Shown: in pieces, positions 1-5,315 of the stretch
Numbering within the stretch: the first letter of the stretch is position 1
Layout: every line of letters begins with the position of its first letter
Source of the DNA: an uncultured Clostridia bacterium
GTDB lineage: Bacteria; Bacillota; Clostridia; Oscillospirales; Acutalibacteraceae
Direction: 5' to 3'
NCBI GenBank assembly: GCA_937901145.1
Contig: CALCHE010000242.1
Coordinates: 1-20,104 of the forward strand
Length of the DNA stretch: 20,104 bases
Made by a program: the position numbers and the translations under genes
The notes under the pieces: generated by a model
Seen by the model: only the letters and a program-made list of their open reading frames with translations
The model's database searches: none
What the model was told of the DNA's origin: nothing

Positions 1-3
1 ACA

Positions 4-42
4 GAAAAAAACAAAGCTCACTCCTTTGGGAATGAACTTTGT
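4..42 (-). terminator. Rho-independent terminator of the secreted esterase gene
   Basis: Read on the minus strand, arms 42-29 and 24-11 pair over 14 bases (two G-T wobbles) around a four-base loop, followed by a run of seven T (plus-strand A at 5-11). On the plus strand the wobbles become A-C mismatches, so the element works for the minus strand, i.e. the esterase gene ending at 98. Confidence 0.8.
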
Positions 43-53
43 CATCAGTCTGA

Positions 54-80
54 AGCACAGGATGTTTATCCTGTGCTTTT
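54..80 (+). terminator. Hairpin terminator, probably of an upstream plus-strand gene
   Basis: AGCACAGGAT (54-63) and ATCCTGTGCT (68-77) form a perfect 10-bp stem with a four-base loop, followed by TTT then AATT on the plus strand. The minus-strand side has no T run, so it most likely ends a gene lying left of the window and forms a convergent pair with the 4-42 terminator. Confidence 0.6.
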
Positions 81-97
81 AATTGTGCTATGTAATT

Positions 98-1144
98 TTA
101 TTTGAATATTTTTCCGAAAAGCTCAGTAAGCCATACTCTGAATGCTTCGAGGAAGGTGAGATGTGCGCTTTCATTGGTGGCTTCGGCGTTACCGCTGTCA
201 GTAGCAGGTGTGCCGTCATAGGAGCTTTTAAAGGATGAAATCCAGCTTATCATACCGTCGGGATATGTGAGAGTGACCTTTGCGCCTGTACCGTCTACGG
301 TTTTCATAAAGGGATAATCCCCGTTTTTAGAGGAGAACATATCGTTATTGACAGCTATCCAGGAAAAATGTGCACTCGCGATAGCGATACCGTTGGGCTT
401 TGCAGTTATTGACTGAGAAGAGAAACGGCACAGCTCAGGTACATTGGTCTGAGATAGGATGTTTCTCCAGGTAGGAAGCACCATACGGTGATAGCCTACG
501 AGAGGGTCGAGCTTACCTGAGGTGAGCCATACAGGCATATCTTTCAGCTTAGCGGTGGCGGCTTCATCGGGTACCCAGGCAGGACAGATAGGGAATGCGG
601 CAGCGAAAAACTCGGGATAGGCTACTGCCATTTTGAGAGTCATTTTACCGCCCATAGAGTAACCACCTACATAAATTCTGCTGACATCGATGCTTTCTCT
701 GTTTTTATCGATGAAGTCATCGAGAGCCGCACGAAGCGGATAAATAAGGCAATCATCCCAGTAAAGCTCCTTTTCTTCGAGGGAACGGGGTGCTATGATG
801 AAGGCTCCGCCTGATTCCTTAAATCGGCTCTGATATTCGGCAGAGGACCAGAGTGAAATTTCCTGTTCGGTTACCTGTTTTCCGTCATATTCACCGTCTC
901 CCATACCGTGAAGCCATACAACGAGAGGATATTTGGAGGTGTCATTTTCTTTTACGGGTGAAAAATAGCGGTAGTCGATAGCATTACCGTCGATTTCGGG
1001 TCCCTGACCGTATACGAACTGCTCGCAAAGCTTATCGTGACCGGCTGAGAGAGGAAGCGCTTCCTCTGCGAAGGCAAAGGCAGAGCAGATTCCCGTGAGA
1101 ATAAGAAGGGATAATGCGAGAGATAAAAGCTTTTTAAGTTTCAT
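98..1144 (-). CDS. Secreted alpha/beta hydrolase (PHB depolymerase/esterase-like)
   Basis: Predicted secreted serine esterase of 348 aa. Residues 1-26 form a signal peptide (Lys-rich start, long hydrophobic core, AFA-like cleavage site). The alpha/beta-hydrolase core shows an oxyanion-type strand VVWLHG near 75-80 and a nucleophile elbow G-Y-S-M-G with Ser163. A Lys-Leu-Asp near 'SGKLDPLVGYH' and a His in 'SAHFSW' are plausible acid and base. The layout resembles the esterase/PHB-depolymerase-like family with prolyl-oligopeptidase-type elbows; the substrate cannot be told. After a Ser/Asn/Thr/Glu-rich linker the protein ends in a short aromatic and hydrophobic helix (about 329-348) of the kind also seen at the end of the hydrolase at 16959-18650. 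The ATG start has an AAGGAGA ribosome site and a sigma-A-like promoter at 1178-1206. Single-gene unit. Confidence 0.85.
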   Translation of the reverse strand: MKLKKLLSLALSLLILTGICSAFAFAEEALPLSAGHDKLCEQFVYGQGPEIDGNAIDYRYFSPVKENDTSKYPLVVWLHGMGDGEYDGKQVTEQEISLWSSAEYQSRFKESGGAFIIAPRSLEEKELYWDDCLIYPLRAALDDFIDKNRESIDVSRIYVGGYSMGGKMTLKMAVAYPEFFAAAFPICPAWVPDEAATAKLKDMPVWLTSGKLDPLVGYHRMVLPTWRNILSQTNVPELCRFSSQSITAKPNGIAIASAHFSWIAVNNDMFSSKNGDYPFMKTVDGTGAKVTLTYPDGMISWISSFKSSYDGTPATDSGNAEATNESAHLTFLEAFRVWLTELFGKIFK

Positions 1145-1177
1145 AATGTTTTCTCCTTTTTATCTTATTGCAGATAC

Positions 1178-1206
1178 ATTTTATCACGTAACGGAAAATA
1201 AAACAA
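1178..1206 (-). promoter_or_regulatory. Sigma-A-like promoter of the secreted esterase
   Basis: On the minus strand TTGTTT (1206-1201), a 17-base spacer and TAAAAT (1183-1178) lie about 35 bases ahead of the ATG at 1144. Position and spacing fit; both boxes are imperfect. Confidence 0.5.
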
Positions 1207-1225
1207 TAAAAGAAGGATTATAAAT

Positions 1226-1258
1226 TATTAAAAACCGCCCGAAATAAATCCGGACGGT
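1226..1258 (-). terminator. Terminator of the cytoplasmic alpha/beta hydrolase
   Basis: Minus-strand arms ACCGTCCG (1258-1251) and CGGGCGGT (1241-1234) pair (one G-T) and are followed by TTTTTAATAAT, directly after the stop codon of the gene at 1267. Confidence 0.75.
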
Positions 1259-1266
1259 AAAAAATA

Positions 1267-2190
1267 TCAGTTTAAAGCTTTAAGCCAATCGAGGATATCG
1301 GTATAAACCTTTTCTCTTTCGTCTTCATTGAGAATTTCATGTCTCATACCGGGATAAAGAATAACCTTGGGCTCGATTCCTGCTTCTTCTAATTTGTCAC
1401 AGACAGAGATTACACCTTTACCGTTAAGACCAATGGGATCTTTGGCACCGGAGATGATAAGCACGGGAAGATCGATGGGAAGGCAGGATGCCCAGTCGTC
1501 ACTGCTGCAGGTGTTAGCGAGAGAAAGAATATCTCTTACACCGCCAAGCTTCAGATCATTGCCGCAGAGAGGGTCGTTTATGTAGTTCATAACGTTTTCT
1601 TTATTACAGCTGAGCCAGTCCTTGGGAGTTTCGGCACCGCTGATACCGATGGTGCTTACCTTATCTAAAAGAGATGCAGGTACGTTTGCTTTTGCTCCCA
1701 TTTTTCTGCACAGAAGCTTTATGGGCTCTTCGAGTACAGCCATAGCCTGAGGAATATCACCTGTACCGCAGATAACCAGACCTGAAAGCTCACAGCCGAA
1801 AGCAGAGGAATAAACTCTGGCGCAGAAGGAGCCCATACTGTGACCGAAAAGATAGTAGGGAAGCTCAGGATATCTTTTGTGCATAATAGAATAAAGAATA
1901 TGCATATCATCAATCATACGGTTATCGCCGTCTTCCTCTGCGAAAAAGCCGAAGTCTTCAAAGGAGTCGACACTTTTACCGTGACCGAGATGGTCGTTTC
2001 CGCATACCACATAGCCTTCCTCAGCTAAAAAGCGTGCGAATTCGTCGTAACGGTCGATATGCTCACTGACACCGTGGGCAATCTGGAACACGCCTTTATA
2101 TTCTGCATCCTCCTTCTGCCAGATGCAGGTGCGGATTTTATTGATTCCTGTGGAGGAAATGAAGTAGGCTTCCTTTTTTATAATTGACAT
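1267..2190 (-). CDS. Alpha/beta hydrolase, monoacylglycerol lipase/serine aminopeptidase S33-like
   Basis: Cytoplasmic serine hydrolase of 307 aa with the signature of the Hydrolase_4 (monoglyceride lipase-like) family: HGVSEH (39-44), DHLGHGKS (66-73) and nucleophile elbow GHSMGS with Ser118. SGAKDP and GMRHE near the C-terminus supply likely acid and His. By family it would cleave monoacylglycerols, lysophospholipids or other small esters; the true substrate is not readable. No signal peptide. The start was placed at ATG 2190 rather than an upstream in-frame ATG at 2253, because AGTGAGGT sits seven bases before 2190 and because the promoter at 2225-2253 overlaps the longer reading. Own promoter and terminator, so monocistronic. 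It is divergent from the operon starting at 2349. Confidence 0.88.
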   Translation of the reverse strand: MSIIKKEAYFISSTGINKIRTCIWQKEDAEYKGVFQIAHGVSEHIDRYDEFARFLAEEGYVVCGNDHLGHGKSVDSFEDFGFFAEEDGDNRMIDDMHILYSIMHKRYPELPYYLFGHSMGSFCARVYSSAFGCELSGLVICGTGDIPQAMAVLEEPIKLLCRKMGAKANVPASLLDKVSTIGISGAETPKDWLSCNKENVMNYINDPLCGNDLKLGGVRDILSLANTCSSDDWASCLPIDLPVLIISGAKDPIGLNGKGVISVCDKLEEAGIEPKVILYPGMRHEILNEDEREKVYTDILDWLKALN

Positions 2191-2224
2191 AATGTTTACC
2201 TCACTTTGGTCTTTTGTTAACACT

Positions 2225-2253
2225 ATTATAGTATATAAAGAAAAAATAATCAA
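2225..2253 (-). promoter_or_regulatory. Sigma-A promoter of the alpha/beta hydrolase
   Basis: On the minus strand TTGATT (2253-2248), 17 bases, then a consensus TATAAT (2230-2225). It predicts a leader of roughly 30 bases before ATG 2190 and rules out the longer start at 2253. Confidence 0.8.
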
Positions 2254-2288
2254 CCTTATTTAAATTTAAAGTTAAGTGTATAATATAG

Positions 2289-2317
2289 TTTACAATAGTT
2301 TTCTTTTGGTGTATAAT
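2289..2317 (+). promoter_or_regulatory. Sigma-A promoter of the DUF5685/J-domain operon
   Basis: TTTACA (2289-2294), 17 bases, TATAAT (2312-2317), about 30 bases before ATG 2349. A second TATAAT at 2279-2284 has only a poor -35 and may be a minor start. Confidence 0.8.
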
Positions 2318-2348
2318 ATCAGTTAAAGAAATTTTACGAGGAAAAAAG

Positions 2349-3200
2349 ATGTTTGGTTATGTGCGGGTGAACAAGCCCGAAATGAAAGTAAAGGAATATG
2401 AGGTATATCGCGGTATTTATTGCTCTTTGTGCAGGTGTATGCGAAAAAACTTCGGTGTGCTGTCTGCGCTTACTTTAAGCTATGACCTGACCTTTTTTGC
2501 ACTGAGCAGATTGTCCTTTGCAGGAAAGATACCTTCTTTTAAGAGCGGACATTGTCCCTATAATCCTTCCAAAAAATGCAACTACTGTCAGAACGGTGAC
2601 GAAGAGCTTCGGTATGCCGCGGCAGTTTCGATGATGATGTTTTACTTTAAGATAAAGGATAATATCGCAGACGGCTCCTTTTTCAGACGGCTTATGATGT
2701 ATCTGATTCTGCCCTATGCTCTGATTAAATATAAAAAAGCCAAAAAGCTATATGCTGAGGCGGCACTTATAATAGAAAAGGCTATGAGGGAGCAGATTCT
2801 CACGGAAAAGAGTGGCACTGATTCACCCGACAGAGCGGCTCATAATTCGGCAGACGCTTTAGGCAGGCTCCTGGATTATGGCTTCAGCGATGAAAATATA
2901 TACCGTTTCGGTTACGGAACAGGCAAATTCGTTTACCTGTGTGATGCTCTTGACGATATAGAAAAGGATCTGAAAAGAAAATCCTTCAATGTTTTCGTAA
3001 ACAAGTATTCACTTTCGGAAAAGCCTTCTGAAAAAACGAAGGAAGAAATAAAAATGAGCCTTAATATGTGTCTTGCCATGGTGGGCGAGGCTTATGAAGC
3101 GATAGAAAATAAAAGTCTGACACCTCTCGTAGAAAACATAATTTACGAGGGAACGGAAAACACTATGAATGAAATTCTGAAAGGAAAAGTGAAAAAATGA
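2349..3200 (+). CDS. DUF5685 family protein
   Basis: A 283-aa protein that I recognise as the DUF5685 family, common in Clostridia and of unknown function; the N-terminus MFGYV and the cysteine layout are typical. Visible features: C25-x2-C28-x-C30, then C69, C77 and C80, which could hold a metal or a disulfide. The rest is largely helical, with a hydrophobic stretch near 112-122. An acidic motif D199-A-L-D-D-I-E-K-D207, followed by basic residues, looks like the second Asp-rich motif of all-alpha isoprenoid synthases, which is only a resemblance. The gene opens a three-gene operon and its stop overlaps the next start (ATGA, 3197-3200), so its product is probably made together with the J-domain protein. 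GAGG ribosome site before ATG 2349. Confidence 0.8.
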   Translation: MFGYVRVNKPEMKVKEYEVYRGIYCSLCRCMRKNFGVLSALTLSYDLTFFALSRLSFAGKIPSFKSGHCPYNPSKKCNYCQNGDEELRYAAAVSMMMFYFKIKDNIADGSFFRRLMMYLILPYALIKYKKAKKLYAEAALIIEKAMREQILTEKSGTDSPDRAAHNSADALGRLLDYGFSDENIYRFGYGTGKFVYLCDALDDIEKDLKRKSFNVFVNKYSLSEKPSEKTKEEIKMSLNMCLAMVGEAYEAIENKSLTPLVENIIYEGTENTMNEILKGKVKK

Positions 3201-3811
3201 GAGACCCCTATGAAGTGCTCGGCGTGCCCAGAAGCGCCACACAGGAGCAGGTAAAGGCGGCTTACAGGGAGCTGGCTAAAAAATATCATCCCGACCGTTT
3301 CATTGACAGCCCTTTAGCTGAAAACGCAAATAAAAAAATGCAGGAGATAAACGAGGCTTATGATGCCATTATTTCCGGTAACAGAGGCGACTCCTCATAT
3401 TCAGGTCCCGGCTACGCAGGTCAGTACAGCTATAATACCTATCAGCAGGTTAAGGAGCTTATGCAGATGAACCGTCTTCAGGAGGCTGAGGAAGCACTCG
3501 AAAGAATGGACAGAAGCTTCCGTGATGCTCAGTGGTATTACCTTAAGGGACAGATTAACTATAAGCGCGGCTGGACAGATCAGGCATACACCTATTTTTC
3601 CATGGCTTACAAGATGGAACCCTCCAATGCCGAATACCGCCACGCTTTCGAAAATATGAATATGCAAAGAAGCGGAGGCTTCCGTACCTCACAGAACAGA
3701 AACAGCCATCGCTCAGGTGATAACTGTGACGGATGTGATATCTGTCAGGGACTTATCTGCGCTGACTGTTGCTGTGAATGTATGGGCGGAGATCTTATTC
3801 CCTGCTGCTGA
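3197..3811 (+). CDS. J-domain (DnaJ-like) co-chaperone with TPR segment and cysteine-rich tail
   Basis: A 204-aa protein. Residues about 2-60 are a J domain with the invariant HPD in KKYHPDRF, the part that stimulates Hsp70 (DnaK) ATPase. There is no Gly/Phe region and no DnaJ zinc centre, so it is not the general DnaJ. Residues about 84-152 read as two TPR-like helical hairpins (repeated 'EAEEALE' and 'DQAYTYFSMAYKMEPSNAEY' patterns), a protein-docking surface. The last 30 residues hold ten Cys, including a CCC run and a final CC, a strong hint of metal binding or disulfides. Known members of this class sit next to DUF5685 genes in Clostridia. Inference: it recruits DnaK to its operon partners or to a membrane client. 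Confidence 0.85.
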   Translation: MRDPYEVLGVPRSATQEQVKAAYRELAKKYHPDRFIDSPLAENANKKMQEINEAYDAIISGNRGDSSYSGPGYAGQYSYNTYQQVKELMQMNRLQEAEEALERMDRSFRDAQWYYLKGQINYKRGWTDQAYTYFSMAYKMEPSNAEYRHAFENMNMQRSGGFRTSQNRNSHRSGDNCDGCDICQGLICADCCCECMGGDLIPCC

Positions 3812-3820
3812 GGTGACAGG

Positions 3821-4378
3821 ATGAGTCAGAGTGGAAAAACCGCTATAGGCGGAATGATAACGGCTTTGTCTGTGGTTGTGCTGATGCCCACAGCACTTGA
3901 GGTGTTTGTGTATGCTCTTCCCGCTTTCGCCGGAATGCTGATAATGTTCAGTGTGGTAGAGTTGGATAAAAAGTGGGCATTCGGTATTTATGTGGCGGTG
4001 AGCGTACTTTCTCTTATGCTCGTGCCGAATAAGGAAGCTGCTGTGCTGTATGCGGCATTTTTCGGCTACTACCCCATACTTAAAGCTATTCTCGAAAGCA
4101 AGCTTCCCAAAGTACCTGAATATATACTTAAGTTTGCTGTCTTTAATGTGGCAATGATAGCGTCCTATGCTGTGCTGATAAAGGTACTGGGTATGCCCTT
4201 TGATGAGCTTATGGGCATAGAAGGCGAAACAGGATTCTTAGCACGGTATATGCTTCCGATAATGCTTGGTCTGGGTAATATTGCATTTATGTTTTTCGAC
4301 ATAGCGACCACGAGAATAATTACTGTCTATCTCAGTGTGTGGCAGAAAAAATTCAGAAAGCTTTTTCCTTTTAAGTAA
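3821..4378 (+). CDS. Small integral membrane protein, function unknown
   Basis: A 185-aa hydrophobic protein with about five to six membrane helices (near 8-27, 30-45, 52-68, 74-90, 103-122 and 143-165) and a basic C-terminus (KKFRKLFPFK) that should face the cytoplasm. I do not recognise the family. Size and helix pattern recall substrate-binding S components of ECF transporters, but no known motif is present. GAGGTGA lies just before ATG 3821, nine bases after the J-domain stop, so it belongs to the same transcript, which ends at the hairpin at 4387-4420. Conserved linkage would suggest it is the membrane client or partner of the two soluble proteins. Confidence 0.75.
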   Translation: MSQSGKTAIGGMITALSVVVLMPTALEVFVYALPAFAGMLIMFSVVELDKKWAFGIYVAVSVLSLMLVPNKEAAVLYAAFFGYYPILKAILESKLPKVPEYILKFAVFNVAMIASYAVLIKVLGMPFDELMGIEGETGFLARYMLPIMLGLGNIAFMFFDIATTRIITVYLSVWQKKFRKLFPFK

Positions 4379-4386
4379 ACATATTA

Positions 4387-4420
4387 AACCGCAGTATTTT
4401 TACGGCGGTTTTTATTTTTT
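4387..4420 (+). terminator. Terminator of the DUF5685/J-domain operon
   Basis: AACCGC pairs with GCGGTT (4387-4410), with an inner GTA/TAC pairing, followed by TTTATTTTTT. Confidence 0.75.
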
Positions 4421-4422
4421 GC

Positions 4423-4451
4423 TTGACATTACAGTTTAATAGTGGTATAAT
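4423..4451 (+). promoter_or_regulatory. Consensus sigma-A promoter of the folT transcript
   Basis: TTGACA (4423-4428), 17-base spacer, TATAAT (4446-4451): both boxes perfect. It abuts the upstream terminator and starts a leader of about 170 bases. A promoter this strong fits control by attenuation after initiation. Confidence 0.9.
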
Positions 4452-4464
4452 TTAAGGCATAAAA

Positions 4465-4564
4465 TAACAGAGTAGGCTTAAGTGCGTTCAGTGCTCTGAA
4501 GACGGGGAGTTGCTTCAGGGACGAAAGGATTTTTCTGCGATATTTAAGCCGCATCCCGCTGTGA
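4465..4564 (+). promoter_or_regulatory. Tetrahydrofolate (THF) riboswitch
   Basis: The leader matches the THF riboswitch class by its conserved words: AGAGTAG near 4469-4475, a GCGTT-type segment at 4484-4488, CGGGGAGTTG (4503-4512) and GACGAAAGG (4520-4528), and CATCCCGCTGT at the 3' end. Pairings seen: ACAG (4467-4470) with CTGT (4559-4562) closing P1; GGCTTAA (4475-4481) with TTAAGCC (4544-4550); CTGAAG (4496-4501) with CTTCAG (4513-4518); and GGGA in the loop with TCCC for the long-range pseudoknot. The class binds reduced folates and lowers expression of folate transport or synthesis genes, which fits folT downstream. Confidence 0.85.
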
Positions 4565-4577
4565 AAAATCAAGATAT

Positions 4578-4625
4578 ACTTTCTTTGTTTATTCATTTGC
4601 GGGCAAAACAAAGGAAGTGTTTTTT
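4578..4625 (+). terminator. Riboswitch expression platform: terminator that also hides the folT ribosome site
   Basis: Arms 4578-4590 and 4606-4618 form a 13-bp stem with a single G-T wobble, and six T (4620-4625) run directly into the ATG at 4626. The 3' arm contains AAAGGAAG (4609-4617), the only Shine-Dalgarno candidate for folT, so the same hairpin would stop transcription and block translation. Confidence 0.8.
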
Positions 4626-5153
4626 ATGTCAAAAAGAAAAAACGAAGAAAAAATCTTCAACCTTGTTTGTCTTGCCCTTCTGACTGCTATGCAGATAGTA
4701 ATCGCGAGAATACTGGTCATTCCCTTAAGCGAAAGCTTGCGTATATCCTTCTCCTTTATTCCTGTGGTTATCGCAGCCAGAAGATTCGGAGTTATGGGTG
4801 CGGTAACGGTTTACGGACTCGGTGATTTCATCGGTGCCGTAGCTTTCCCTACCACAGGTGCTTACTTTCCGGGATTTACTCTTACGGCAGCTGTCAGCGG
4901 TCTTATTTTCGGTTTGTTTTTAGGCAAGAAAACAAGCAATGTCCGAATTATTCTTTCGGTGGTTTTGTCACAGCTTCTGTGTACGGTGCTGATGAACAGC
5001 TACTGGATTTCTACTCTTTACGGCGCACCCTTTACTGCTACCGTGCTGTCACGACTCGGACAGGCGGCAGTTATGGGTCCGGTACAGATTATCTTTATGA
5101 TATTATGTCTGGAGCGTATCTGCTCGAGAATAAAATTCGGCAGAAAAGCCTGA
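4626..5153 (+). CDS. folT: Folate-specific S component of an ECF transporter
   Basis: A 175-aa membrane protein with about six helices. The stretch ARILVIP...LRISFSFIPVV, followed by a Gly-rich ARRFGVMGAV...GLGDFIGA segment, matches the folate family of ECF S components, which bind folates and need the shared EcfT and EcfA/A' energising module; none of those genes is in the window. Start chosen at ATG 4626 rather than GTG 4617, because the GTG falls inside the ribosome site. The THF riboswitch directly upstream independently supports folate as substrate. No separate terminator follows before the next promoter at 5173; the hairpin at 5256-5286 may end read-through. Confidence 0.88.
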   Translation: MSKRKNEEKIFNLVCLALLTAMQIVIARILVIPLSESLRISFSFIPVVIAARRFGVMGAVTVYGLGDFIGAVAFPTTGAYFPGFTLTAAVSGLIFGLFLGKKTSNVRIILSVVLSQLLCTVLMNSYWISTLYGAPFTATVLSRLGQAAVMGPVQIIFMILCLERICSRIKFGRKA

Positions 5154-5172
5154 TTAAAAATTATTATCCATA

Positions 5173-5200
5173 TTGACAAAAAATCAAAATATGGTATCAT
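5173..5200 (+). promoter_or_regulatory. Promoter of the ABC exporter operon
   Basis: TTGACA (5173-5178), 16-base spacer, TATCAT (5195-5200), then six A. Initiation 6-7 bases downstream would fall at 5206-5207, on or next to an ATG, with a tandem repeat starting at once. Confidence 0.7.
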
Positions 5201-5205
5201 AAAAA

Positions 5206-5277
5206 ATGCGTTGTACTCAATGCGTTGCACTCAAAAAATACATTAATGACTTTTCAGCCTTCGGAGATAATCCGTAG
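5206..5277 (+). other. Possible leaderless 23-codon leader ORF ahead of the ABC exporter
   Basis: ATG at 5206 opens a 23-codon frame ending at TAG 5275-5277, inside the terminator hairpin. There is no ribosome site, but the predicted transcription start coincides with the ATG, so a leaderless message is possible. The frame runs through both copies of the 14-bp repeat (MRCTQCVALKK start, two Cys). It could also be chance. Confidence 0.25.
5207..5234 (+). repeat. Tandem 14-bp direct repeat at the ABC promoter, candidate operator
   Basis: TGCGTTGTACTCAA (5207-5220) is followed without a gap by TGCGTTGCACTCAA (5221-5234), one base different. Placed at the transcription start, it would block initiation if bound by a repressor. 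Inference only; no regulator gene is adjacent. Confidence 0.55.
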
Positions 5278-5286
5278 GCTTTTTTG
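5256..5286 (+). terminator. Leader terminator (attenuator) between promoter and ABC exporter genes
   Basis: AGCCTTCGGA (5256-5265) and TCCGTAGGCT (5271-5280) pair with one mismatch around GATAA, followed by TTTTT to 5285; outer bases ACTTTTCA/TGAAAGT can extend the stem. It lies downstream of the promoter at 5173 and upstream of the ribosome site, so it must be read through for the exporter to be made. Confidence 0.65.
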
Positions 5287-5315
5287 AAAGTTATCTCAAA
5301 AAAAGAGGTGATAAT

